A DNA stretch of 42,163 nt from Clostridiales bacterium (GCA_012728435.1 JAAYFC010000069.1:1-42163), one strand, 5' to 3'. Positions 1 to 9,312 are shown, numbered from the stretch's first letter. A program made the numbers and translations. The notes: generated by a model from the sequence alone, not told the origin.

Positions 1-1
1 A

Positions 2-541
<540 letters not shown>

Positions 542-550
542 AGGAAATTA

Positions 551-1654
551 ATGATGATAATCGGCGCGGATCAAATACAACAAAATCTGGACAGCATGCA
601 GGAGTCGCTGAAGGAAATCCGCAGCGGCCTTCGCATTGAGCAGATGCAGCGGGAGTTGACGGAACTGAAAGAGGAGATGGCAGCGCCCGGTTTCTGGGAC
701 AACCTTGAGCGCTCCACGGTGGTCAACAAGCGCATCGCCCGGCTGGAAAACAAAATTGAGCAGTATGAATCCTTGGAAAATGCCCGGGAGGACCTTTCCC
801 TGATGCTGGACATGGCGCTGGAGGAAGAGGACGCGGGCATCGTGGCCGAAGTGGAAACTGACGCCCGTGACTTGCAGGAGAAGGTGGACGCCCTGGCGCT
901 GGAGACCTTGATGCGCGGGGATTATGACCAAAACAACGCCATCCTGTCCCTACACGCGGGCGCGGGCGGCACCGAAGCCCAGGACTGGACGGGGATGCTC
1001 TACCGCATGTACTCTCGTTACTGTGAGAACATGGGCTTTAAAACTACCTTGATTGATATTCTGGAAGGCGATGAAGCGGGCGTCAAATCCGTCACGCTGG
1101 AGGTGGAGGGCGACAACGCCTATGGCTATTTGCGCAGCGAAAAAGGCGTGCACCGTCTGGTGCGCATCAGCCCCTTTGACTCAAACGCAAGACGGCATAC
1201 CTCCTTTTCATCCCTGGATGTGGCGCCCATGCTGGAGGACGACGGGGAGATTGAGATCAACATGGAGGAAGTGCGTGTGGACACCTACCGCTCCACCGGC
1301 GCTGGCGGCCAGCACGTCAACAAGACTGACTCCGCCGTGCGCATGACGCATATCCCAAGCGGCATTGTGGTATCCTGCCAGAACGAGCGCTCCCAGATTC
1401 AAAACCGCGAAATGTGCATGAAGATGCTGCGCGCGCGGCTGCTGGAATTACGCGAGCGCGAGAATGAGGAGAAGATGGCCGACATCAAGGGCGAGATGAA
1501 GAAGATCGAATGGGGCAGCCAAATCCGCTCCTACGTCTTCCAACCCTACACCATGGTGAAGGACCACCGCACAGGCTATGAATCCGGCAATATTGATGAC
1601 GTGATGGACGGCAACATCGGCAGCTTCATCACCGCCTATTTGAAGATGCAATAA
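551..1654 (+). CDS. prfB: Peptide chain release factor 2
   Basis: Class I release factor that reads UGA and UAA and triggers peptidyl-tRNA hydrolysis. At 367 residues it is full length. The SPF codon-recognition tripeptide is at residues 207-209 and the catalytic GGQ at 252-254, in the context STGAGGQHVNKTDSAVR. Many bacterial prfB genes carry an in-frame UGA near codon 25 that needs a +1 shift. Here the corresponding stretch (around GLRIEQMQREL) is read straight through, so this autoregulatory frameshift is absent. Two tandem ATGs (551 and 554) follow AAGGA at 541-545; the second has the more usual spacing, so the true start may be one codon later. It follows secA closely and is probably co-transcribed with it. 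Confidence 0.97.
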   Translation: MMIIGADQIQQNLDSMQESLKEIRSGLRIEQMQRELTELKEEMAAPGFWDNLERSTVVNKRIARLENKIEQYESLENAREDLSLMLDMALEEEDAGIVAEVETDARDLQEKVDALALETLMRGDYDQNNAILSLHAGAGGTEAQDWTGMLYRMYSRYCENMGFKTTLIDILEGDEAGVKSVTLEVEGDNAYGYLRSEKGVHRLVRISPFDSNARRHTSFSSLDVAPMLEDDGEIEINMEEVRVDTYRSTGAGGQHVNKTDSAVRMTHIPSGIVVSCQNERSQIQNREMCMKMLRARLLELRERENEEKMADIKGEMKKIEWGSQIRSYVFQPYTMVKDHRTGYESGNIDDVMDGNIGSFITAYLKMQ

Positions 1655-1659
1655 GCTTT

Positions 1660-2391
1660 ATGTCACAGGGTAAGAACAAAAAGGCAGCCCCATTTTGGCA
1701 GACTATCTCCATTGCGCTGATTGTTATCAGCATCCTGATGATGCTGCCCATGGCAGTCATACGCCCAGCCAGCGACAGCCAGTATGTCGCTGGTTTGTTT
1801 GAGCAGCACGCGCAAACACAAGCCTTGGTCGTTGGGACAAAGGATTATCCGGTGCTTGCTGAAGGATTGTCGGACTACTTGTTTGGCAAAGCGGAAACCG
1901 CGCAAATAACTGTAGAAAAAAACGGTTTACAAAGCCCCGCCTTTTCTGAGGATGAACTGACACATCTGGCTGATGTGCGCGGCTTGTTCCGCCTGGCAAA
2001 TATTGTTTTTTATGGCGGCGTTGTACTGCTGATCATCAGCGGGTTGTTAACAGCCGCTTCTTCAAGCTGGCAACCCAGGCACGTCCTGCGGCAGTTTATC
2101 AACCATGCCATCAAAGGTATATTGGTTTGTATGCTTGTGCTTTTGATTGTTGTTATCCTGGCAAGCATCAATTTTCACCAGGCTTTTTATGTGATGCATC
2201 AGTTGCTGTTCACCAATGACCTGTGGTTGTTAAACCCGCAGACGGATTTGTTGCTGATGCTGATGCCGGAACCGTTTTTCATTGCCTACGCCAAAGATGC
2301 AGGGCTGCGACGTGGTGTGGTGCTTTTGGGCGCGTTCCTGGCGTTGTTTGCTGCCCGTCATTTTACGCGCGTAAGGAAGGCACTGTCATGA
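1660..2391 (+). CDS. TIGR01906/DUF1461 integral membrane protein, Lit-like (candidate lipoprotein intramolecular transacylase)
   Basis: A 243-residue membrane protein with about four hydrophobic segments (near residues 13-33, 115-132, 152-170 and 219-235) and an extracytoplasmic loop after the first. It carries the family signatures: His102 in THLADVRGLF, His173 in INFHQAF, and the NDLWLLNPQTD and MPEPFF stretches. Members of this family in Enterococcus and Bacillus (Lit) move an acyl chain from the glycerol to the N-terminal cysteine amine of lipoproteins, giving lyso-form lipoproteins. From memory, conserved histidines in these contexts matter for that activity. Family membership is clear; the Lit function is inferred. 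Its stop overlaps the tsaD start (ATGA), so the two are translationally coupled. Confidence 0.8.
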   Translation: MSQGKNKKAAPFWQTISIALIVISILMMLPMAVIRPASDSQYVAGLFEQHAQTQALVVGTKDYPVLAEGLSDYLFGKAETAQITVEKNGLQSPAFSEDELTHLADVRGLFRLANIVFYGGVVLLIISGLLTAASSSWQPRHVLRQFINHAIKGILVCMLVLLIVVILASINFHQAFYVMHQLLFTNDLWLLNPQTDLLLMLMPEPFFIAYAKDAGLRRGVVLLGAFLALFAARHFTRVRKALS

Positions 2392-3416
2392 ATATGATTG
2401 AGCAAGACAGCCTGATCCTCGCGATTGAAAGCTCCTGCGATGAGACCGCCGCAAGCGTCATCGAAAACGGCCAGAGCATCCTGTCCAATGTGGTCTATTC
2501 CCAAATCCAGCTCCACGTACCCTATGGCGGCGTGGTGCCGGAGATCGCCAGCCGGTCGCACATTGAGAAGGTTGACCTGGTGACACAGAAGGCGATGGCG
2601 GAGGCGGGGCTTCGTTTTCAGGAACTGGATGCCGTCGCGGTGACGCAGGGACCTGGTCTTGTCGGCGCTTTGTTGGTGGGGATCAGCTACGCCAAGGGGT
2701 TGGCCTTCGCGCTGCAAAAACCCTTGATCGCTGTCAACCATATCGCGGGGCACATCGCGGCCAACTATCTGGCCCATCCGGATTTGCAACCGCCCTTTTT
2801 GTGCCTGGTGGTCTCCGGCGGGCACAGCCACCTGATTGAAGTAACAGACCAGGGTCTGAATTTGCTGGGCTGCACCCAGGATGACGCGGCGGGGGAAGCC
2901 TTTGACAAAGCAGCCCGCGTTCTGGGCCTGCCCTATCCAGGCGGCCCCAACTTGGATAAACTGGCGCAGGAGGGGAACCCGCTGGCCTATCATTTGACGG
3001 AGCCCAAGGTGGCAGGCGCCTATGACTTCAGCTTCTCCGGCTTAAAAACCGGCTTTATCAACCTCGTGCATGGCATGGACCAGCGCCAGGAAGCCTACAA
3101 CAAGGCAGATCTGGCTGCCGTATTCCGGCATACTGTGGTCCATCACCTGTGCAACAAAACCATCAAAGCCTGCCAGGACAAGGGCTGGACAAGGTTGGCG
3201 CTGGCGGGCGGTGTCTCCGCCAACAGTTTGCTGCGGCACACCTTGAGTGACCTGTGTGAGGAAAACGGCATCACGCTGTATATGCCGCCCTTGTTTTTGT
3301 GCGGGGATAACGCGGCGATGATCGGGGCCGCCGCTTATGAGCAATACAAAAAAGAGCAGTTCGCGGAATGGAGCTTGAACGCGAACCCCAGTTTATCCTT
3401 ACGCTTTGACGCGTAA
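2388..3416 (+). CDS. tsaD: tRNA N6-adenosine threonylcarbamoyltransferase TsaD
   Basis: Catalytic subunit that transfers the threonylcarbamoyl group to A37 of ANN-decoding tRNAs (t6A synthesis, with TsaB and TsaE). The 342 residues match the usual family length. Motifs: ASKHA-fold start LAIESSCDET, metal-binding HIAGH (His118, His122), VVSGGHSHL, GEAFDKAARVLGLPYPGG and the C-terminal LCGDNAAMIG aspartate ligand. The open frame extends further upstream, but the ATG at 2388 has AAGGAAGG at 2373-2380 and overlaps the upstream stop, so it is the supported start. Its 3' end overlaps the converging metallophosphoesterase by 18 bp. Confidence 0.97.
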   Translation: MNMIEQDSLILAIESSCDETAASVIENGQSILSNVVYSQIQLHVPYGGVVPEIASRSHIEKVDLVTQKAMAEAGLRFQELDAVAVTQGPGLVGALLVGISYAKGLAFALQKPLIAVNHIAGHIAANYLAHPDLQPPFLCLVVSGGHSHLIEVTDQGLNLLGCTQDDAAGEAFDKAARVLGLPYPGGPNLDKLAQEGNPLAYHLTEPKVAGAYDFSFSGLKTGFINLVHGMDQRQEAYNKADLAAVFRHTVVHHLCNKTIKACQDKGWTRLALAGGVSANSLLRHTLSDLCEENGITLYMPPLFLCGDNAAMIGAAAYEQYKKEQFAEWSLNANPSLSLRFDA

Positions 3417-4244
3417 AACGATGTGGTGGATCTCCGGCACCGGACCGATGCGCATGGGCAAAATAGAGGTGCCCACCCCGTTGCTGACCCGGATGTCCAC
3501 CCCATTTTCCTGATACCAGCCGGAGCGGTACCTGTCCTTATAGATGCTGGAAGAGTGCAGGGTGCGGCCAAAGAACACCAATTGCCCGCCGTGGGTATGT
3601 CCGCACAAGGCCAGGTGGAAGGCAAAATCCGCCGCATTGGCATCTGGAATCAAATCTGGTGAATGTGGGATAAAAAAGACAAAGTCCGCGTCCTGTGATG
3701 CTGCGATGAGTGGCTCAAAATCTGGCCTGCCGCAGCGCTTGTCATCCGGCCCGCAGACTGCCAGCCGCTTGCCTTCCCGGGTGATGATGTGGGTTTCATT
3801 GACCAGGGGGATGATGTTCTTGGCCCGCATCGCGTCCAGGATATCCGGCACAATGATTTGATGCCTCGCGCCAATGTCGTGGTTGCCTAGCACTGCCAGC
3901 ACGGTTTTGTCGGCCGGGAAGGCGGGGATCAGGTTAAAAAATGCCAGTGAGTTGGTGGGGATATCCCCATAATCGCCGCCCAGGATGATCAGGTCCGTAT
4001 CCAGATCAACCACCTTTTGGACAACAGACAGCGCCTCCTCCTTTCTTAAAAAGGGGCCGTAATGGATGTCTGACAAAAAGGCAATGGACAGATTGTCAAA
4101 GGCCGCGGGCAAGTGTGCGGACTCGTAAGTTTCCTCACTTAAATGCAGCTGCCCCGCCAGATAAAAGGGATACAGCCATTTCTTGTCCTTGGGGACTTTT
4201 TTCAGCAAGCGGGGGAAGATGCCTGCCGCGATTTTCTTGATCAC
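3399..4244 (-). CDS. Calcineurin-like metallophosphoesterase (YkuE/YaeI-like)
   Basis: A 281-residue phosphoesterase of the binuclear-metal calcineurin fold. Metal-ligand motifs appear in order: SDIHYG (DxH), GGDYGD (GDxxD), LGNHD (GNHD), a single His in FIPHSPD, and CGHTHGGQ (GHxH). Relatives act on phosphodiesters such as lipid headgroups or UDP-lipid precursors; the substrate here is unknown. The N-terminus is only mildly hydrophobic, without a convincing signal peptide. The start is GTG at 4244, with GGAGG six bases upstream (complement of 4251-4255). The C-terminal coding end overlaps tsaD on the opposite strand, so any readthrough would be antisense. Confidence 0.88.
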   Translation of the reverse strand: MIKKIAAGIFPRLLKKVPKDKKWLYPFYLAGQLHLSEETYESAHLPAAFDNLSIAFLSDIHYGPFLRKEEALSVVQKVVDLDTDLIILGGDYGDIPTNSLAFFNLIPAFPADKTVLAVLGNHDIGARHQIIVPDILDAMRAKNIIPLVNETHIITREGKRLAVCGPDDKRCGRPDFEPLIAASQDADFVFFIPHSPDLIPDANAADFAFHLALCGHTHGGQLVFFGRTLHSSSIYKDRYRSGWYQENGVDIRVSNGVGTSILPMRIGPVPEIHHIVLRVKA

Positions 4245-4325
4245 AACGACCCTCCGGGATTACTTAAAACCAATGGATGCTTTATTCTACCACAGAATGT
4301 ATGCAATAAAAGGATGGTGCCCGTC

Positions 4326-4850
4326 ATGAACATCAAACGAATTCTGCCCATTGCGCTGGTTTTGCTGATCGCAGCGCTGTTCATCATCAATTGGCAAAGC
4401 GAAAGCATACCCGCGCCGGATGTACCGACACAGACCGCGGCTTTTGCGGAAACAGTGCAACCAGTTGATACAGGTCCAACACAGCAGCCTGTATCGTCCG
4501 AGATTGATGAGGATGGTGTTTACTACACAGCGGAGGATGTCGCGCTTTATCTGCACACCTATCAGAAATTGCCCAAGAACTATCTCACCAAGCAGGAGGC
4601 CAGGGCGCTGGGGTGGAGCGGGGGCGACCTGCGGCCCTATATCAAGGATCACTCCATTGGCGGGGACCGCTTTGGCAACTATGAAGGGTTGCTGCCCAAA
4701 AAGGCGGGCAGAATTTATTATGAGTGCGATATCGACGCGCAAAACAAAGCCTCCCGCGGCGCCAAACGGATTGTGTATTCCAATGACGGCTTGATCTATT
4801 ATACCGATGACCACTACGAAAGCTTCACGCTTTTATATGGAGAGGAATAA
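4326..4850 (+). CDS. Secreted/membrane-anchored barnase-type ribonuclease
   Basis: Extracellular guanyl-preferring RNase of the barnase/binase family, 174 residues. Residues 1-22 form a Lys/Arg-led hydrophobic signal or anchor, followed by a ~40-residue Pro/Thr/Gln-rich linker and the RNase domain from about residue 65. The four catalytic residues of barnase (Lys27, Glu73, Arg87, His102) align with Lys89, Glu133, Arg148 and His163, in YLTKQEARALGW, YYECDID, AKRIVYSND and DDHYESF. The domain therefore looks active. The ATG at 4326 has AGGATGG upstream; an in-frame ATG at 4314 is too close to that site. The inhibitor gene starts one base after the stop. No convincing -35/-10 pair was found in the 81 bp upstream. 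Confidence 0.92.
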   Translation: MNIKRILPIALVLLIAALFIINWQSESIPAPDVPTQTAAFAETVQPVDTGPTQQPVSSEIDEDGVYYTAEDVALYLHTYQKLPKNYLTKQEARALGWSGGDLRPYIKDHSIGGDRFGNYEGLLPKKAGRIYYECDIDAQNKASRGAKRIVYSNDGLIYYTDDHYESFTLLYGEE

Positions 4851-4851
4851 G

Positions 4852-5124
4852 ATGCGCATTATCAAATTGGATGGCAGGAAGATGGATACCAGGCAGGCGG
4901 CCTGGGCGCATATCAAAGACGCGCTTGGTTTACCAGAATATTTCGGCAACAACCTGGACGCCCTCAGTGACAGCCTGGGGGAGATGCGCGATGTCATCAT
5001 CCAGTTTTCCTATGTCAATGCGGCGCTCAATGCCCTGGGTTCCTATGGCGCCAGCATCCTGCAGGTTTTGCGGGATCAGGCGGAAAGCCGGGCGGATTTT
5101 GTCATGAAAACAAGCGCCAATTAG
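4852..5124 (+). CDS. Barstar-family ribonuclease inhibitor
   Basis: Cytoplasmic 90-residue inhibitor that plugs the active site of the barnase-type RNase encoded immediately upstream. It has the family core LPEYFGNNLDALSDSL. Tyr30, Asp36 and Asp40 match barstar Tyr29, Asp35 and Asp39, the last being the residue that mimics RNA phosphate in the barnase complex. Barstar Trp38 is Ser here. The ATG at 4852 sits one base after the RNase stop, with GGAGAGGA lying inside the end of the RNase gene, so the two are coupled. This fits protection of the producing cell before export. The 3' end overlaps the converging sir2 gene by 4 bp (5121-5124). Confidence 0.93.
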   Translation: MRIIKLDGRKMDTRQAAWAHIKDALGLPEYFGNNLDALSDSLGEMRDVIIQFSYVNAALNALGSYGASILQVLRDQAESRADFVMKTSAN

Positions 5125-5855
5125 GCGGTCTTGCGTGCCTCCATCACCTGTGCCAGCGTCTTGCCAATGGGCTCCCGGATTACCAGGTCGGCTGCCTGAT
5201 CCAGTTGCGTCGGGTCACGGTTGATGATGACCAGCTTGCCCCGTGACAGCTGCGCGTAATAGGCGGCCGGGTAGACAGAGAGCGAGGTGCCGCCGATGAT
5301 CAGCAGGTCACTGGCCTGGATGTGGTTGACCGCGTTCTGCGTCACCTGCGGATCCAAGCCTTCCTCATACAGCACCACATCCGGGCGGATCATGCCGCCG
5401 CAGGCGCATTTTGGTTCCGCTTTTGACGCTAATATAAAATCAATCCCATCATAGGCTTTGCAGCAGCGCATGCAGTAATTGCGGTGGGTGGAGCCGTGCA
5501 GTTCACACACCGCCTTGGAACCAGCCATCTGGTGCAGGTTGTCAATGTTCTGTGTCACCACGCAGCGCAGCTTGCCTTCTTTTTCCAATTGCGCAAGCGC
5601 CACATGCGCCGCGTTGGGCTGGGCTTTGGGCGCCAGCAGGCTTTCCTTGTAAAACTGAAAAAACAGCGCGGGTTCCTTGATGAAGAAGGAATAGCTTAAA
5701 ATCGTCTCCGGCGGGATCACCCGCTTTTGATGGTACAGGCCATCGGCGCTGCGGAAGTCTGGGATGCCGCTTTCAGTGGACACGCCCGCGCCGCCAAAGA
5801 ACACAATGTAGGACGCTTCGTCAATCATGCTTGCCAGTTTTTGTATATCTGTCAT
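5121..5855 (-). CDS. NAD-dependent protein deacylase, Sir2 family
   Basis: Sirtuin that removes acyl groups from lysines using NAD+ and releases nicotinamide. The 244 residues show the NAD motif [15 protein letters not shown] (21-35), TQNIDNLH (101-108), the catalytic His120 in ELHGS, and a zinc ribbon with Cys128, Cys131, Cys150 and Cys152 (an extra Cys132 is present). The longer open frame would add 26 residues, but GGAGG lies just before the ATG at 5855 and a sigma-A-like promoter sits further upstream, so this start is preferred. It is monocistronic, converging on barstar and diverging from the sugar-ABC ATPase gene. Confidence 0.94.
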   Translation of the reverse strand: MTDIQKLASMIDEASYIVFFGGAGVSTESGIPDFRSADGLYHQKRVIPPETILSYSFFIKEPALFFQFYKESLLAPKAQPNAAHVALAQLEKEGKLRCVVTQNIDNLHQMAGSKAVCELHGSTHRNYCMRCCKAYDGIDFILASKAEPKCACGGMIRPDVVLYEEGLDPQVTQNAVNHIQASDLLIIGGTSLSVYPAAYYAQLSRGKLVIINRDPTQLDQAADLVIREPIGKTLAQVMEARKTA

Positions 5856-5891
5856 AATAAATCCTCCAAAATCCATATTCCTGCTGTAATA

Positions 5892-5920
5892 AGTATACTG
5901 TTTTGGAGGAATCGGGTCAA
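5892..5920 (-). promoter_or_regulatory. Sigma-A-type promoter for sir2
   Basis: On the minus strand TTGACC (complement of 5915-5920) and TATACT (complement of 5892-5897) are separated by 17 bp. The promoter lies about 40 bp upstream of the preferred sir2 ATG, with GGAGG in between. Confidence 0.7.
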
Positions 5921-5976
5921 AAAACAACCCCATTTCATGGATTGTACAAAGGACGCGCGGAAGATTTGGAAGTTTA

Positions 5977-6010
5977 GCCAGTGGTCAACTGGCATACATG
6001 ATTGTATACT
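5977..6010 (+). promoter_or_regulatory. Candidate promoter with overlapping 6-bp inverted repeat upstream of the ABC ATPase
   Basis: TATACT at 6005-6010 has a weak TGGTCA -35 (5982-5987) at 17 bp. GCCAGT (5977-5982), GGTCA, ACTGGC (5988-5993) form an inverted repeat that covers the -35, as expected of a repressor or activator site. The coding start is 50 bp downstream. Confidence 0.45.
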
Positions 6011-6059
6011 TCAGATGACAATATATCAGGAGACTGATATTGATAAAAGGAGGACTATC

Positions 6060-7181
<1,122 letters not shown>

Positions 7182-7202
7182 CTCACCCCTAAAGCACTTC
7201 TG

Positions 7203-7226
7203 GCCGCCCGCAAGGGCGGCATTTTT
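7203..7226 (+). terminator. Rho-independent terminator after the ABC ATPase gene
   Basis: GCCGCCC (7203-7209), loop GCAA, GGGCGGC (7214-7220), then A and five T. A 7-bp perfect GC stem placed 21 bp after the stop codon. Confidence 0.9.
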
Positions 7227-7296
7227 GTGCCCGTTCTACTCAGCTCCGGTGCTCCCGGGTACAATTTTCGTAAGGATCAAACCAAGGAGGCTACCA

Positions 7297-8016
7297 GTGA
7301 ACGGCAAGGATTCCCGTCCGGGCTGCGGCCATTGCGCCGCTTGCTGCGGCCTGTGCACCGGCGGCATCTCGATATTCAGCGGCCTCACCCTGGAGGAGCA
7401 CCGCAGCCTGGTGCGCATTGCCCGGCATGTGGACGTGGCCAAAGGACAAACCTTATTCCACGCCGGGGACAAAACCGGGCGGATCATTGCCATGCGCTTT
7501 GGACAATTGAAGCTGCGCCGCATCAGTCCTGATGGCCAGGAGTTGATCATGGGCTTTCTGTCTGCCGGGGAAACCATGGGGGAGGACAGCCTTTATGCTG
7601 ACACAGTGTATGACGCGGATCTGGTGGCCACAGAGGACAGCGGCACCTGCCTGATTTCCGCCGATGCCATCACCAGCCTGGTCCTGGTGAATCCCCAACT
7701 GGGAGCAGCCCTGCTGCGGTCCCTGGGACAAAAGCTGCACGATGCCCGCTACATGACAGAAATCCTCAGCAAGAAGCAGGCAACATCCCGCATAGCCGGC
7801 TTTTTGCTGCGGGATTTGAACCGGCAGCCAGGCGGAGAGTTCCGCCTGAGCCAGGAAGACCTGGGCAACCAGGTATGCCTGCGTCGGGAGACGGTGTCCA
7901 GATCCCTCAAAACCCTGGAACAGCTGGGCTGCATCCGTCTTACGGGGTATCGCAGCATTCAGGTTTTGAAACAGGACTGCCTGCAGGATATCTTCTTGGA
8001 CGATGTTGTTCTGTGA
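7297..8016 (+). CDS. Crp/Fnr-family transcriptional regulator with Cys-rich N-terminus (probable Fe-S sensor)
   Basis: A 239-residue DNA-binding regulator: Cys-rich N-terminus, cyclic-nucleotide-binding-like beta barrel (~25-140), dimer helix and a winged helix with RLSQEDLGNQVCLRRETVSRSL as the HTH. Cys10, Cys13, Cys16, Cys17 and Cys20 form an Fnr-like cluster-binding cassette, suggesting a redox, O2 or NO sensor rather than a cAMP receptor. The start is GTG at 7297, placed by AAGGAGG at 7284-7290; upstream frame extensions cross the preceding terminator. TACAAT at 7260-7265 is a possible -10. The neighbouring flavodiiron gene and the palindrome across this gene's own stop codon point to its target. 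The actual ligand is inferred. Confidence 0.88.
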   Translation: MNGKDSRPGCGHCAACCGLCTGGISIFSGLTLEEHRSLVRIARHVDVAKGQTLFHAGDKTGRIIAMRFGQLKLRRISPDGQELIMGFLSAGETMGEDSLYADTVYDADLVATEDSGTCLISADAITSLVLVNPQLGAALLRSLGQKLHDARYMTEILSKKQATSRIAGFLLRDLNRQPGGEFRLSQEDLGNQVCLRRETVSRSLKTLEQLGCIRLTGYRSIQVLKQDCLQDIFLDDVVL

Positions 8017-8027
8017 GGAACATCACA
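8012..8027 (+). promoter_or_regulatory. Perfect Crp/Fnr-type palindrome (TGTGA-N6-TCACA) upstream of the flavodiiron gene
   Basis: TGTGA (8012-8016), GGAACA, TCACA (8023-8027). It overlaps the stop codon of the Crp/Fnr gene. Its centre at 8019.5 lies ~41.5 bp before the transcription start predicted from the -10 at 8049-8054, the classic class II activator position. The match to the Crp/Fnr consensus is seen directly; binding by the neighbouring regulator is inferred. Confidence 0.75.
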
Positions 8028-8045
8028 GATTTCATCGCTGCCCTT

Positions 8046-8054
8046 TGCTACACT
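8046..8054 (+). promoter_or_regulatory. Extended -10 element of the flavodiiron promoter
   Basis: TGC followed by TACACT, an extended -10. No good -35 is present at 16-18 bp; that position is occupied by the Crp/Fnr palindrome. This is typical of an activator-dependent promoter. Confidence 0.6.
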
Positions 8055-8088
8055 ACAACCAGCACAATAGAGAAGGAGCGTGGCAAGG

Positions 8089-9279
8089 ATGATTCGCAAC
8101 ATCAAAAACAATGTGGACTGGGTTGGAAAAATCGACTGGGAGCTTCGGGAGTTTCATGGTGCCGACTATTCTGTCAACCGGGGTTCGAGCCAGAACGCCT
8201 ACCTGATACGGGAGGAAAAAACCGTGTTGGTGGACACTGTGTGGCTGCCCCATGCGGAGGAGTTTGTCAGCAACTTAAAACAGATCATCGACCTGAACAG
8301 CATCGACGCCATCGTGATCAATCATGGGGAGATTGACCATTCAGGCGCTTTGCCCCTGCTTATGAAGGAGATACCGGATACCCCCATTTACTGCACCGCC
8401 AATGCCGTAAAAAGCCTGGTGGGCCAGTACCACCAGCCGGACTGGAACTTCAAAACCGTCAAAACTGGCGACAGCCTGGACCTGGGCAATGGAAAGCAGC
8501 TGATTTTTGTTGAAATGCGAATGCTCCACTGGCCGGACAGCATGGCCGCCTACATGACAGGGGACAACATCCTGTTTTCTAACGACGCGTTTGGCCAGCA
8601 CTATGCCGTGGAGGAGTTGTTCAACGACAAGGCCGATCAGTGCCAACTTTGGGATGAGGCGATGAAATACTACGCCAACATCTTAAATCCTTTTTCGCCG
8701 CTGGTGAAAAAGAAGATTGAGGAAGTGGTCAGCCTGAACCTGCCCATTGACATCATAGCCACCAGCCATGGCGTCATCTGGCGGGACAACCCTTTGCAGA
8801 TTGTAGAAAAATATGCCCAGTGGGCCGAGGACTACCAGGAAGACCAGATCACCATTGTCTACGACACCATGTGGGATTCCACGCGGATGCTTGCCCACCG
8901 TTTGGCCGCTTACCTCAATCAGCTGGCCCCCAAAACCCGGGTGAAGCTGTACAACCTGTCCAATTCCGACAAGAACGATGTGATGACGGAGGTATTCCGC
9001 TCCAAGGCCATTGCGGTGGGGTCCCCCACGGTGGGCAACAGCATCTTGAGCTCAGTGGGCGGCTGGCTGCACTTTCTGAAGGAGTTGAAATTCAAGAAGA
9101 AGCGTGCTGCTGTCTTTGGCTCTTATGGTTGGTCTGGAGAAGGTAACAAGGAACTCCGGGAGCTGTTGACCCAGGCAGGCTTCGCAGTGGTTGAGCCCGA
9201 GGTGCGGGTCAACTGGAAGCCCAGGGAAGAGGACCTGAGCCAGGCTGAGCAGATTGCACAGGCCCTTCTGGCTGACTGA
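8089..9279 (+). CDS. Flavodiiron protein (A-type flavoprotein, O2/NO reductase)
   Basis: Reduces O2 to water and/or NO to N2O in the anaerobe's cytoplasm. The 396 residues comprise an N-terminal metallo-beta-lactamase-fold diiron domain and a C-terminal flavodoxin domain (from ~250, FMN loop YDTMWDSTRML). All diiron ligands are present at near-canonical numbers: His79, Glu81, Asp83, His147, Asp166, His227. There is no C-terminal rubredoxin or flavin reductase extension, so it is a class A enzyme needing a separate electron donor. The ATG at 8089 has AAGGAG about 10 bp upstream; a GTG at 8080 is too close to that site. Regulation by the adjacent Fnr-like protein is suggested by the upstream palindrome. 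Confidence 0.95.
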   Translation: MIRNIKNNVDWVGKIDWELREFHGADYSVNRGSSQNAYLIREEKTVLVDTVWLPHAEEFVSNLKQIIDLNSIDAIVINHGEIDHSGALPLLMKEIPDTPIYCTANAVKSLVGQYHQPDWNFKTVKTGDSLDLGNGKQLIFVEMRMLHWPDSMAAYMTGDNILFSNDAFGQHYAVEELFNDKADQCQLWDEAMKYYANILNPFSPLVKKKIEEVVSLNLPIDIIATSHGVIWRDNPLQIVEKYAQWAEDYQEDQITIVYDTMWDSTRMLAHRLAAYLNQLAPKTRVKLYNLSNSDKNDVMTEVFRSKAIAVGSPTVGNSILSSVGGWLHFLKELKFKKKRAAVFGSYGWSGEGNKELRELLTQAGFAVVEPEVRVNWKPREEDLSQAEQIAQALLAD

Positions 9280-9312
9280 TACAAGACTCACTGCTGGAAT
9301 CAACGCGGCCCT

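Noticed and set aside
2223-2387. N-terminal extension of TsaD
   Set aside because: It lies inside the upstream membrane-protein gene in another frame; the ATG at 2388 has the ribosome binding site and the family N-terminus.
5727-6059. N-terminal extension of the sugar ABC ATPase by 111 codons
   Set aside because: It runs antisense through sir2, lacks homology to the family, and a perfect ribosome binding site lies just before 6060.
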